Source: an uncultured bacterium
GTDB lineage: Bacteria > Actinomycetota > Actinomycetes > S36-B12 > CAIYMF01
Assembly (NCBI GenBank): GCA_903927265.1
Contig: CAIYMF010000312.1
Span: forward strand, 22,854 to 86,853
DNA: 64,000 nucleotides
Direction of reading: 5' to 3'
Of this stretch, positions 1 through 8,220 are shown one piece after another. Under the pieces are notes generated by a model. The model worked only from the letters and a program-made list of their open reading frames with translations. It was not told the DNA's origin and made no database searches. The position numbers and the translations under genes are program-made. Position 1 is the first letter of the stretch, and every line of letters starts with the position of its first letter.

Positions 1-2
1 CG

Positions 3-533
3 GCCGTCGACTTCATGGGCGGCATCGACGTCGGCTTCTTCAACGCCGGAATCCAGATGTCAGGCGCGGTTGAAGGTTTTGACGCCGACCGGTGGGATCG
101 AATGTTCGCGGTGAACCCGCGGCATTCCTTCCTGATGGCCAAGCACACCGTGCCGCACCTGCGCAACGCTGGCGGGGGCGCGCTTGTGCTCACGTCATCG
201 ATCGCCGGTGTGAAGGGTGGACCGGGTATGACGGCCTACTCAGCGTCGAAGGGTGCCATTGTCGGCTTCGGCCGTGCCCTTTCTGCTGAACTGGCGCCCG
301 ACAACATCCGCGTCAACGTGCTGTGCCCCGGCTGGGTCGACACCCCGTTCAACCAGCCGGCGATCGACTTTATGGGCGGCAGTGAAGCCCAAGCCGAAGT
401 GGTGAAGTCGATTGTTCCGCTGGGACGTCAGGCGGCACCTGAGGAAATGGCCGAGGTGGTCGTGTTCCTGGCATCTGGAATGTCGTCGTACATGACCAAC
501 CAGATCATCATCGCCGACGGCGGTATTTTCTAA
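3..533 (+). CDS. SDR-family oxidoreductase, 5'-truncated by window edge
   Basis: Short-chain dehydrogenase/reductase, NAD(P)-dependent, cytoplasmic. The reading frame is open to the window edge, so the Rossmann GxxxGxG segment is missing; 176 residues are visible of a usual 250. The NAG structural motif (FFNAG), the catalytic Ser (LTSSIAG) and the YxxxK pair (YSASK) are all present, followed by the NVLCPGWVDTP segment and the C-terminal IIADGGIF typical of classical SDRs. It precedes a VOC protein and an enolase-superfamily gene in one direction, so it likely oxidises or reduces an intermediate of the same catabolic locus. Substrate not inferable. Confidence 0.9.
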   Translation, partial: AVDFMGGIDVGFFNAGIQMSGAVEGFDADRWDRMFAVNPRHSFLMAKHTVPHLRNAGGGALVLTSSIAGVKGGPGMTAYSASKGAIVGFGRALSAELAPDNIRVNVLCPGWVDTPFNQPAIDFMGGSEAQAEVVKSIVPLGRQAAPEEMAEVVVFLASGMSSYMTNQIIIADGGIF

Positions 534-618
534 TCCCGTTCGCATCCCGACGGTGTGCGGTGTCGTAGGGCACCGCACACCATCAGGCCACACGCGCGAC
601 ACGAGCGAAGGACACAGA

Positions 619-978
619 ATGACTGACGAATACCCCCGACTCGAACGCCTCGCAATCGCGGTACCCGACCTCGACACGTGGGTCACGCGCTGGGAGTCAA
701 TTCTTGGCCCGGGCTTCGATGTATTCAGCGTGAATCTAGGTGGCAACGATGTGCGCGTCGGTATTCACCCAGGTGGCATCGAGTTGCTGGAAGTTCCGGA
801 TGCAGAGCCCAAACTGCGCAGTTTCCACCTTCGGGTGCGCGACATGGATGCAGCGACGCCGGCATTCGAAGAACTTGGCTGGACGGTGACCCCGATGGCT
901 GTTGTTCAAGGTCGGCGGCAGAGCATCGTCGTCGCTGACGGTTTGCGCGTTGTACTGGTCGAAGTGAAGGACGAGTGA
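619..978 (+). CDS. VOC/glyoxalase-like protein
   Basis: A 119-residue vicinal-oxygen-chelate fold protein with two beta-alpha-beta-beta-beta halves (about residues 6-60 and 70-117). GAAGGA lies six bases before the chosen ATG; an ATG 66 bases upstream would add residues unlike the family. In metal-dependent members the first strand carries a His (DHIxIAV); here it reads ERLAIAV, so that ligand is absent and the protein may be an epimerase-like relic or a binding subunit. Its stop overlaps the next gene's start (GTGA), implying translational coupling with the enolase-superfamily enzyme. Confidence 0.75.
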   Translation: MTDEYPRLERLAIAVPDLDTWVTRWESILGPGFDVFSVNLGGNDVRVGIHPGGIELLEVPDAEPKLRSFHLRVRDMDAATPAFEELGWTVTPMAVVQGRRQSIVVADGLRVVLVEVKDE

Positions 979-2150
979 CCGATATTGCTATTGCGGAGGG
1001 CGCGAACCTCCGCGTTGACCGCGTGCGAGCGGCCACGGTTCGTCATGCCCTTGATGTACCGCTGCAATTTGGCAGGTGGCGTATCACCCATCGCGAATTC
1101 GCAGTGGTCAGAGTCGACACGGTCGACGGCGCGTCCGGGTTTTCGTATGGGCTCACCCGCGATGGGCCGGTCGCAGCGATCATTGCTCGAAGCATTGCGC
1201 CCGTCTACGAAGGCGCTGACGTGGCTCATCCGTCGGCACTCTTCAGGCAATGCCGGGCTACCGCACATGCGGTGTTGTCTTCGGGTGCGGGACTTCGCGC
1301 GATCTCGCTGGTTGACGTCGCACTGTGGGATGCGCTCGCTCGCCAGAGACAGCAACCGATTGTCGAACTTCTTGGTGGTCGGCCCACTCCACGTCCGGTG
1401 ACTTCGATTATTGGTTACCCCGCCGTGATGACTCCCGATCAGGTGCACGAGGAAGTGCTCGGGTTGGTGTCGCAGGGATGGCGTCAGTTCAAAGCCCCTG
1501 TCGGCCCCGAGCGGGAACTCACCATTGCCCGTTTGAAAGCGGCTCGCGCTGCGGCGCCGGACGGCTGGGTGGGACTCGACGGTAACTACTCCCTGCACGA
1601 CATTGACGATGTCGTTGATCTTGAAGGTCGAGTGCGCGATCTCAACCTCGGCTGGATTGAAGACCCGCTGCCACAAGGCGACGCCGCAGCGATGGCACGT
1701 CTGCGTGAACGCATCGGTACGCCGATCGCTGCCGGCGATGATCAAGGCGGCGCCTACTTCCCCGACGCACTGCTCGCCACCCGTGCGATCGATGTGCTGC
1801 GTGTCGACATCTGCGCCAACGGTGGGCTCACCGGACTCGCGACGGTCGTTGAGAAGGCGAAGGTGGCAGGTATCCCCGTGTCGCCGCATATGTTTGCCCA
1901 CTTCCACACCCGTGCGCTCGATGGGCTGGGCGTCGAGAGTTACTCGGGCGAGTGGGGCATTCCAGGTGCTGGCGTTCACCCCATGGACGACGCACTAGAA
2001 CAGCCGGTGGTAGTCGACGGAGTGATGGAACCGTTAGCTCAAGAGGTGGGCTTCGGTCGCGTGGTCAGTCCGCGGTGGATTGCTGATCAGACGGTTGACG
2101 ATCCGCAGGGTGCGCTTGAGCAACTTCCCGATGATGTGTGTGTGAACTGA
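975..2150 (+). CDS. Mandelate racemase/muconate lactonizing (enolase superfamily) enzyme
   Basis: A 391-residue enolase-superfamily member that would abstract a proton alpha to a carboxylate (racemisation, dehydration or cycloisomerisation). An N-terminal capping domain (about 10-135) precedes the TIM barrel. Metal ligands appear as D202 (GLDGNY), E229 (WIEDP) and D255/D256 (AAGDDQ); K173 (QFKAP) and H305 (SPHMF) are candidate acid/base residues, so the mandelate racemase subgroup fits best. GTG start inside the VOC stop gives coupling. Specificity cannot be read from sequence; a hydroxy-acid or sugar-acid dehydratase is equally possible. Confidence 0.85.
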   Translation: MTDIAIAEGANLRVDRVRAATVRHALDVPLQFGRWRITHREFAVVRVDTVDGASGFSYGLTRDGPVAAIIARSIAPVYEGADVAHPSALFRQCRATAHAVLSSGAGLRAISLVDVALWDALARQRQQPIVELLGGRPTPRPVTSIIGYPAVMTPDQVHEEVLGLVSQGWRQFKAPVGPERELTIARLKAARAAAPDGWVGLDGNYSLHDIDDVVDLEGRVRDLNLGWIEDPLPQGDAAAMARLRERIGTPIAAGDDQGGAYFPDALLATRAIDVLRVDICANGGLTGLATVVEKAKVAGIPVSPHMFAHFHTRALDGLGVESYSGEWGIPGAGVHPMDDALEQPVVVDGVMEPLAQEVGFGRVVSPRWIADQTVDDPQGALEQLPDDVCVN

Positions 2151-2175
2151 TGAAACGACGAGAGGGTGTGAGCAC

Positions 2176-2946
2176 GTGAGTGCAGTGGATCGCTTCAGGT
2201 TAGACGGCAAGGTTGCATTAGTGACCGGCGCTGGCCGAGGACTAGGTCAAGGAATCGCCGTGGCGCTGGCTGAAGCAGGTGCCGACGTCATTGTGATGAG
2301 TCGAACTCAATCCGAACTTGACGAGACTGCCGCGATCATCGAGTCGGCCGGAGTCAAGGCGCACACACTCATTGCCGACTTCTCTGATGTCGAGCAGGTC
2401 GCAGGCCACGCGGGCACAGCATGGCAGTGGCAGGACCGCATCGACATCGTGGTTCCGGCGGCAGGAATGCAGATTCGTCGACTCGCTCATGAGTTCTCGG
2501 CGGCCGAATTCCGACTCATGATGGATGTGCACCTCGCCGCCCCTTTCCTCCTGTCGGCCGCGGTGGGTGAGAAGCAGATCGCTGCGGGTATTCAGGGGCG
2601 CCACATCTTCATGGGGTCACTGTCGAGTCGCATCGGTCTTCCCAACGTGGTGCCTTACGGTGCCGCCAAGAGTGGCGTGACTGGTCTGGTGCATGGGCTC
2701 GCTCGCGAGTGGGCGCCCCACGGCATCACGGTCAACGCGGTGTTGCCTGGCTACTTTGACACCGCGCTCACCAAGACCTTGTTCGCTGACAAAGCTCGCT
2801 ACGACTGGGTGATGTCACGCATTCCAATGGGGAAGTTGGGCGATGCCGAAGACGTGGCGGCCGCCTGTGTGTACTTGGCGTCTGACGCCGCAAAGTACGT
2901 CAGTGGCGAATGTCTCGCCGTCGATGGTGGTTGGCTCGCGTCGTAA
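2176..2946 (+). CDS. SDR-family oxidoreductase
   Basis: Complete 256-residue classical SDR. The cofactor motif TGAGRGLGQG lies near residues 17-26; the NAG position reads PAAG, a tolerated variant; catalytic Ser is in MGSLSS and YxxxK in YGAAK. The C-terminus (SGECLAVDGGWLAS) is typical of gluconate/3-oxoacyl reductase-like members. GTG start with AGAGGG upstream; 25 bases separate it from the enolase-superfamily gene, and the ADH gene follows 26 bases later, so these are one operon. Likely role: reduction or oxidation of a secondary alcohol/ketone in the pathway. Confidence 0.88.
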   Translation: MSAVDRFRLDGKVALVTGAGRGLGQGIAVALAEAGADVIVMSRTQSELDETAAIIESAGVKAHTLIADFSDVEQVAGHAGTAWQWQDRIDIVVPAAGMQIRRLAHEFSAAEFRLMMDVHLAAPFLLSAAVGEKQIAAGIQGRHIFMGSLSSRIGLPNVVPYGAAKSGVTGLVHGLAREWAPHGITVNAVLPGYFDTALTKTLFADKARYDWVMSRIPMGKLGDAEDVAAACVYLASDAAKYVSGECLAVDGGWLAS

Positions 2947-2972
2947 CGCGGCCCCGAGATTGAGGAGTTGGA

Positions 2973-3980
2973 ATGAGATCTGTATTCAAGTCGGGGACCG
3001 CGGTTACTGACACCATCGTGACCGACCTGCCGATGCCGCAGGTAGGGCCCGGAGATGTGCTCCTGAAGGTTGAGGCCTGTGGCCTCTGCGGCAGCGACCT
3101 GCATGCGTGGCGATCAGATCCTGGTTATGAGTGGATTGCCATTCCCCTCGTGATGGGGCATGAATTCGTCGGAACGGTTGTCGAGACTGCTGCTGATGTG
3201 AAGGGTTGGTCCGCGGGCGATCGCGCCGTTGCGGTATCGATTCAGGGGTGTCTCAACTGTGCCGAATGCGCTGCCGGTCGCACCAACCGTTGTGTCAAGC
3301 GTCAGGTCATCGGGCTGAACTACAACGGCGCCATGGCCGAGTACGTCGTCGTATCGGCGTCGTACCTCATGCGTATTCCTGCCTCAATGCCCGCGCACGT
3401 GGCCGCCACTGTTGAGCCGATGTCTGTTGCCGCGCATGCAGTACTGACCGTTGGCGGTGTTCAAGCCGGACAGAAGGTCGTCGTGTCTGGTGCAGGATTC
3501 ATCGGAATTGCGTGTTCGCTCATTGCGCGTGATGCTGGCGCTGAAGTCATCTTGCTAGGAGCGCCTCAGGATGCTGCCTCGCGGTTGCCCTTGGCCGCTG
3601 CACTCGGACTTGATGCCCGCACAGTTGACGCGGCCGACTGGGGAACGCCTGATGTGTGGGTTGAAGCCTCAGGCGCCCAATCGGCGCTCGCGTCGGCGGT
3701 GGAGACCACGCGCGTTGGCGGCACCGTATCGATTGTGGCGATGTACACCCAACCGCCAACGGCGAGCACGAGTTTGATCGTGCGGCGCGAACTCGAACTG
3801 CGGGGCGTGTACGCATCAGTGGCGAGTGAATACGACCATGTCATCGGGCTACTCGGTGACGGGCGTATTGACGTGTCGACTCTGGTTGATCAATTCTCAC
3901 TGGAAGATGCCTTGTCGGCGTTTGATGCTGCTGCAACCGCGAGCACACTCAAGCCGTTGATTGTGCCCGGCCTTGACTAG
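2973..3980 (+). CDS. Zinc-dependent medium-chain alcohol dehydrogenase
   Basis: A 335-residue MDR dehydrogenase of the threonine/sorbitol/idonate dehydrogenase type. Catalytic zinc ligands are seen at C39 (GLCGSD) and in GHEFVG near residue 64; the structural zinc site is the four-Cys lobe GCLNCAECAAGRTNRC (about 91-106). The Rossmann motif GAGFIG lies near residue 173. GAGGAG sits before the ATG. It oxidises an alcohol with NAD(P)+. With two SDRs in the same operon, the pathway processes several hydroxyl groups. The MaoC gene starts directly after its stop. Confidence 0.9.
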   Translation: MRSVFKSGTAVTDTIVTDLPMPQVGPGDVLLKVEACGLCGSDLHAWRSDPGYEWIAIPLVMGHEFVGTVVETAADVKGWSAGDRAVAVSIQGCLNCAECAAGRTNRCVKRQVIGLNYNGAMAEYVVVSASYLMRIPASMPAHVAATVEPMSVAAHAVLTVGGVQAGQKVVVSGAGFIGIACSLIARDAGAEVILLGAPQDAASRLPLAAALGLDARTVDAADWGTPDVWVEASGAQSALASAVETTRVGGTVSIVAMYTQPPTASTSLIVRRELELRGVYASVASEYDHVIGLLGDGRIDVSTLVDQFSLEDALSAFDAAATASTLKPLIVPGLD

Positions 3981-3984
3981 GTCG

Positions 3985-4455
3985 GTGCGGGTGCTCAACG
4001 GCATTGACGAAGTGCGCGCCGCGGTGGGCGAGGAGTTGGGCTCGAGCGACTGGGTACTCATCGATCAGGAGCGCATCAACGCCTTTGCGGAGGTGACGCA
4101 AGATTTCGAATGGATACATGTTGATCTCGACCGAGCGGCCAAGGGTCCGTTCGGCGCGACGATCGCTCATGGGTTTCTTACCCTGACACTTATCCCGGGA
4201 TTACGCGAACACATCGTCCGCATCGAGACCGAGCGACCCCGCCTGAACTACGGACTTGACCGGGTGCGATTCCCGGCACCGGTGCCGGTGAACTCACGGG
4301 TACGTATGCACGCGGTGATCGCCGAAGTGTCTGACGTGCCTAACGGCGTGCTCACCCGAACCCGCTACACCTTCGAAATCGAGGGTTCTGAGCGCCCGGC
4401 GTGCGTGGCCGACATGCTCGAGCTGGCGACCTCGGAAGCCCTCCAAGGGGGCTGA
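3985..4455 (+). CDS. MaoC-like (R)-enoyl-CoA hydratase
   Basis: Hot-dog fold hydratase, 156 residues from the chosen GTG (the family usually begins with RVxNGxDE, as here). The hydratase-2 motif is clear: D..WIHVD..RA then GPFGATIAHGFLTL, with the Asp/His pair in TQDFEWIHVD and AHGF. It would hydrate a 2-enoyl-CoA to an (R)-3-hydroxyacyl-CoA. Upstream TTG and downstream GTG codons are alternative starts because no strong Shine-Dalgarno is visible. It is the last gene of the first operon; a regulator-type palindrome follows before the next gene. Confidence 0.85.
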   Translation: MRVLNGIDEVRAAVGEELGSSDWVLIDQERINAFAEVTQDFEWIHVDLDRAAKGPFGATIAHGFLTLTLIPGLREHIVRIETERPRLNYGLDRVRFPAPVPVNSRVRMHAVIAEVSDVPNGVLTRTRYTFEIEGSERPACVADMLELATSEALQGG

Positions 4456-4474
4456 CAAGCGAGCGTTCGTTCGG
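4456..4474. promoter_or_regulatory. Putative TetR operator, copy 1 (CGAACG family)
   Basis: The top strand reads CAAGCGAGCGTTCGTTCGG; its complement CCGAACGAACGCTCG matches 14 of 15 bases of the operator at 11373 and shares CGAACGnTCGCTTG with the one at 11476. It sits 30 bases before the phosphatase gene, in the only gap between two co-directional operons. Assignment to a TetR protein is inference. Confidence 0.6.
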
Positions 4475-4503
4475 TAGGGTTCCGAGAAGACCATGAGGAG
4501 ATA

Positions 4504-5238
4504 ATGCCGGTGCTCAATCCCGAGTCTGATGATGCTGGGCGCGAGGCAACACTCGTGCTGTTCATTCGGCACGCCGAGCAGGCGACCATGCGTGAAGTTG
4601 ACCCGCCCTTGAGTGAGCGCGGACGTGCGCAGGCGGAAATACTCGCCCAACGGTTGAGTTCACTTCCGATCTCTGCAGTTGTTGCCAGCCCTTTGCTGCG
4701 CGCACGCGAAACCGCCGGAAGTCTGGCAGACCTGCTCGGTCTCCCGGTTGAGGTGATGGAGGACTTGCACGAGGCGCGCTCCTCCCATGAGGGACATCGC
4801 CATGTGTTCACCGACACCCCTGCGGCGGCGATGGAACCTCAGGTCGACGATTACGTGGGTCCCTCGATGGCGGCTATCGAAGTACTGCCGCGATTTGAGT
4901 GGGGCCGCGATGGCTTCACTGAGACTGCCGTCGAGATTCGCGCGCGCATGCTGCGCGCTGTCGACGGTCTCGTCGAGCGCTACCCCGGTGGAATTGTTGC
5001 CTGTTTTTCGCATGGGGGTGCCATCAACTGCGTGACAGGTGTGTACGTGGGAGCTACGGCTGATATGTGGTTTGTGCCGTGGCACACGGGCATCAGCGGT
5101 CTCTATGCCAAGGGAAGTACGCGCACCATGCTCTTCGTCAATGACTCATCGCACCTTGCTTCAACCCAGGACGCACTGGGAATTGTCGCTTCATCCATGT
5201 CCTCCGGTTCACTTCGTACAGAGGGAGTTCAATCATGA
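4504..5238 (+). CDS. Histidine phosphatase (phosphoglycerate mutase-like) family protein
   Basis: A 244-residue histidine phosphatase. The phosphohistidine motif is RHAE near residue 22 (RHGE in most members), the second Arg lies in SPLLRARETA, and the second catalytic His in CFSHGGAIN near residue 166. The family hydrolyses phosphate esters through a phosphohistidine. GAGGAG lies before the ATG. It leads the operon phosphatase-LLM-ligase and overlaps the LLM gene by ATGA. A small-molecule phosphate in this pathway would fit the kinase encoded at 11524, but that link is inference. Confidence 0.85.
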   Translation: MPVLNPESDDAGREATLVLFIRHAEQATMREVDPPLSERGRAQAEILAQRLSSLPISAVVASPLLRARETAGSLADLLGLPVEVMEDLHEARSSHEGHRHVFTDTPAAAMEPQVDDYVGPSMAAIEVLPRFEWGRDGFTETAVEIRARMLRAVDGLVERYPGGIVACFSHGGAINCVTGVYVGATADMWFVPWHTGISGLYAKGSTRTMLFVNDSSHLASTQDALGIVASSMSSGSLRTEGVQS

Positions 5239-6365
5239 GATTTGGAATTTCATTTGCTTCGCACCTGAAGGCAGTGGAAGTGCTGCCTGTCGCTGAGGAA
5301 CTCGGTTATGACGTCGCCTGGTTCTATGACACTCCCGCGGTCAACAGTGACCCGTTCGTCGTGATGGCGATGTGCGCGGGAGTCACTAAGACCATGCAAC
5401 TCGGATTGGGTGTTGCCATTCCGCATCTGCGCATGCCACACGTGCTAGGCACCGCGATGGGAACCTTGGGTTTGCTCGCGCCTGGTCGCATCCTGCTGGG
5501 TTTCGGAACCGGCTTTACCGGAGCGCTGTCGATCGGTACCAAGCCGACGCCGTGGAATGTGCTCGCCGATCACCTGCAGGTGGCGCGCGGGTGGATGGCG
5601 GGCGAGGAAGTTGAGATGACGGTGAAGGGTGTCGCCCGTCCGGTGCGTCATTTGCACCCCGACAAGGGCTACATGAATGTCACCGACACGATTCCCATCT
5701 ACGTCAGTTGCGTTGGCCCCAAGGGCATTGCAGTCACCGGCGACCTCGCTGATGGCTTCTGGACACTGAGCGTTGACCGGCGACCCGATCCCGAACTGAT
5801 CGGTGGCAAGATCGCTGAGGTTCAGAAGCGTGCCGCGGCGCGTGGGGCCGGTCCGTTGCCGTCGGCACTGATCACTGCCGTTGCGGTGCAGGCTGACGAC
5901 GAGCCGCTCGATTCCGATCGGCTGCGCTCCTTCCTCGGGCCGTGGGTGACGACCTACTTCCACAGCATGCACGCGTTCTTTGCTGAGGACGGTCCGCAGA
6001 ACCGTGATGAGTGGAAGCAGAGCAGCCAACTGACCGCCGAAGATGCGTCGCCGCAGTTGAAGCAGGCAGCGCAGCAGTACTTCGAAGAGATCATCATGAA
6101 TTTGCCGGCCGATGCGCCGTGGATTACTCAGCACACCGGTCACAGCACCTTCGTTCGTCCGGAGGAAGAGAAGTTCATTACTGCCGACATGATCAACCTG
6201 CTCAGCATTGTGGGTCCGGCCGAACAGGTGATTTCTGAGATTCGTGCGTTGGAAGAGGCGGGCTTGTCGGAAATCGTGTGGCAGGTCGTGCCGGGTCACG
6301 AGGACGAAGTCGAGCGATTTGGTCGCGAGGTTATCGCCCCCTACCGCGAGCGTTACGGCAACTGA
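5235..6365 (+). CDS. LLM-class flavin-dependent oxidoreductase
   Basis: A 376-residue luciferase-like TIM-barrel protein, closest in pattern to F420-dependent methylene-H4MPT-reductase-like members (MRFGISF start, EELGYDVAWFYD, LGLGV..P, GRILLGFGTGFTG). The family uses FMN or F420 to oxidise or reduce organic substrates. The start overlaps the phosphatase stop (ATGA), so the two are coupled; an acyl-CoA ligase follows 42 bases later. F420 use is common in Actinomycetota but cannot be proven from sequence alone. Confidence 0.87.
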   Translation: MRFGISFASHLKAVEVLPVAEELGYDVAWFYDTPAVNSDPFVVMAMCAGVTKTMQLGLGVAIPHLRMPHVLGTAMGTLGLLAPGRILLGFGTGFTGALSIGTKPTPWNVLADHLQVARGWMAGEEVEMTVKGVARPVRHLHPDKGYMNVTDTIPIYVSCVGPKGIAVTGDLADGFWTLSVDRRPDPELIGGKIAEVQKRAAARGAGPLPSALITAVAVQADDEPLDSDRLRSFLGPWVTTYFHSMHAFFAEDGPQNRDEWKQSSQLTAEDASPQLKQAAQQYFEEIIMNLPADAPWITQHTGHSTFVRPEEEKFITADMINLLSIVGPAEQVISEIRALEEAGLSEIVWQVVPGHEDEVERFGREVIAPYRERYGN

Positions 6366-6407
6366 AGTCGCTTCACCGTCCTTGCACGGCGAGAAGGAGT
6401 ACCTGTC

Positions 6408-8069
6408 ATGAGTGATGCGAGCCGCTACGACCTCAACGATCGTCCGTGGACGGCGTTGTATCCGGCGGGTATTCCGGCAACGTATGTGGCCCGGACGCGC
6501 AATGGCGTGGAGGTCTTCCAGGTCGGCGTTGATGAGCGTCCCGATGGGCCGGCCATCTACTTCTTCGATCAGACGCTGACTCACCGTGAGCTCGATGACA
6601 TGGCGCATGCGCTGGCCGCCGCATTCCTTGACCGTGGCATTAAGCCAGGCGATCGCATCGGTTTGTACTTGCAGAACGACCCGCAGTTTGTCATCGCACT
6701 GCATGCCTTGTGGATGGTCGGTGCTATTGGTGTGATGCATAACCCGATGCTCAAGGCGCGCGAGCTGAAGTATCAGATCGACGACACGGGCACCACCATG
6801 GTGATCTGTTTGGGCGGCCTGTACGACACGGCAGTTGAGGGATCGAAGGATTCCACGGTGACCTCGATCCTGGTGACCTCCGAGCACTTTTTTGCTGGGC
6901 CGAAGGCTGAGGAATTCCTTGGCGCGCGGGCGCCGTTGCCCGACGGTGTGCCGACTCTTGAGGACGTGTTCACCGAGTACGCCGGACGTCGTGTGGAGCC
7001 CCACCAGGCGGCCCTCGGTGATACGGCGTTGCTGTGTTACACCTCAGGCACCACTGGGCCGCCTAAGGGCGCGATGATCACGCACGGAAACGTGGCGTAC
7101 GGCGAGATCTATCTACAGGCAGCCACCGTTGCTCCTGACGATGTCGTCATGGCGGGTGCGCCGATGTTCCACGTCACCGGAATTACCGGGCACATCGTCG
7201 CAGCGCGATTGAACGCAGCGCCGATGGTCATGTTCCACCGATTCGAGCCGGGTGAGTTCCTGCGTTGGTTGGAGTACTGGCGCGGCAGTTTCTCGATTCT
7301 CGCGCTCACTGCCTACATTGCGATTCTCAATCACCCCGACTTGCCGACGCGCGACATTAGTTCACTCACGAAGGTGTACACGGGCGGCGCGCCCGTGTCA
7401 CCCGCGATGGTGGCGCGTTTTGAAGAAGTCACGGGCAAATACATCCACAACTGTTACGGCATGACCGAGACATCCTCGCCAACGCACATCGTGCCTTTCG
7501 GTATGCGGGCTCCGGTTGATCCAGAGTCAGGGGCGATTTCGGTGGGCTTGCCGTCGCCGAACGTGTACTCAGCCGTCGCCGACCTGGTGTCGGGTGACCT
7601 TCTGGGTGCCGGTGAAGTGGGCGAGATCATCTCGGCGGGCCCGAATGTGGTGGCGGGTTACTGGGGTAAGCCGGAGGAGACGGCACATGCCCTCGCCGAC
7701 GGTGTGATGCACACGGGCGATGTGGCGACGCGCAATGACGACGGTTGGTTCTTCGTTCTCGATCGTGCCAAGGACTTGATCATCGTGAGTGGTTACAAGG
7801 TGTGGCCCCGCGATGTTGAAGACGTTCTGTACGAGCACCCGGCCGTACGTGAGGCGGCCGTCATCGGTGTTCCAGATGAATACCGCGGCGAGACCGTGCA
7901 TGCGTTTGTGTCGTTGCGCCCGGGATTCGAAGGCACCACGCCCGACGAACTCATTGAGCACTGCAAGAAGCTGCTGTCGGCCTACAAGTACCCGCGCAAG
8001 CTCGAGATTCTGCCGGAGATTCCGAAGACCACTACCGGCAAGATCATGCGCCGCGAACTCCGCACCTAG
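6408..8069 (+). CDS. AMP-dependent acyl-CoA ligase
   Basis: A 553-residue ANL-superfamily ligase that would activate a carboxylic acid with ATP and CoA. The P-loop-like motif YTSGTTGPPKGAMITHGN lies near residue 207, the A5 motif as CYGMTETSS near 349, the hinge as YKVWPRDVEDVL near 463, and the catalytic Lys in TTTGKIMRREL at the end. AAGGAG precedes the ATG. One of three paralogous ligases here, suggesting that several acids or sequential side chains are activated. It ends before a repeat-filled convergent gap. Confidence 0.92.
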   Translation: MSDASRYDLNDRPWTALYPAGIPATYVARTRNGVEVFQVGVDERPDGPAIYFFDQTLTHRELDDMAHALAAAFLDRGIKPGDRIGLYLQNDPQFVIALHALWMVGAIGVMHNPMLKARELKYQIDDTGTTMVICLGGLYDTAVEGSKDSTVTSILVTSEHFFAGPKAEEFLGARAPLPDGVPTLEDVFTEYAGRRVEPHQAALGDTALLCYTSGTTGPPKGAMITHGNVAYGEIYLQAATVAPDDVVMAGAPMFHVTGITGHIVAARLNAAPMVMFHRFEPGEFLRWLEYWRGSFSILALTAYIAILNHPDLPTRDISSLTKVYTGGAPVSPAMVARFEEVTGKYIHNCYGMTETSSPTHIVPFGMRAPVDPESGAISVGLPSPNVYSAVADLVSGDLLGAGEVGEIISAGPNVVAGYWGKPEETAHALADGVMHTGDVATRNDDGWFFVLDRAKDLIIVSGYKVWPRDVEDVLYEHPAVREAAVIGVPDEYRGETVHAFVSLRPGFEGTTPDELIEHCKKLLSAYKYPRKLEILPEIPKTTTGKIMRRELRT

Positions 8070-8071
8070 CT

Positions 8072-8105
8072 CCCCTCTTTCCGCATCGGGGGCACCCAAG
8101 CGCGC
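8072..8105 (+). repeat. Dispersed repeat element, copy C
   Basis: Contains CCCCTCTTTCCGCAT followed by GGGGG and an AGCGCGCA tail, matching the reverse complement of the copy at 49028-49075 over 15 consecutive bases and then imperfectly. It lies in the convergent gap after the ligase and points opposite to the copy at 8161, so the two together form a long imperfect inverted repeat. Confidence 0.5.
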
Positions 8106-8160
8106 ACCTAGCGCGCTCAGACGCCCCAGTAGGGAAGCGTGGTTGCGCGCATCGGTGCCG

Positions 8161-8208
8161 AAAACTGCTCTTATGCGTGCTTACTGACCCCTCATGCGGG
8201 AATAGGGA
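8161..8208 (-). repeat. Dispersed repeat element, copy A
   Basis: AAAACTGC, then ATGCGTGCT and CATGCGG in fixed spacing. Ungapped comparison with 49028-49075 gives 38 identities in 48 positions by hand count. It occupies the second half of the gap between the convergent ligase and quinone oxidoreductase genes and may act as a bidirectional stem-loop; no T-run follows, so a classical terminator is not supported. Confidence 0.55.
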
Positions 8209-8220
8209 TCGGGGAACCCC

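Noticed and set aside
906..1979. Long open frame on the minus strand opposite the enolase-superfamily gene
   Set aside because: No recognisable family, and the plus strand carries an intact enzyme with all motifs; the frame is a by-product of high GC.
5445..7004. 519-codon minus-strand frame opposite the LLM and ligase genes
   Set aside because: Crosses two well-supported plus-strand genes and has low-complexity, His/Arg-rich composition without any known motif.
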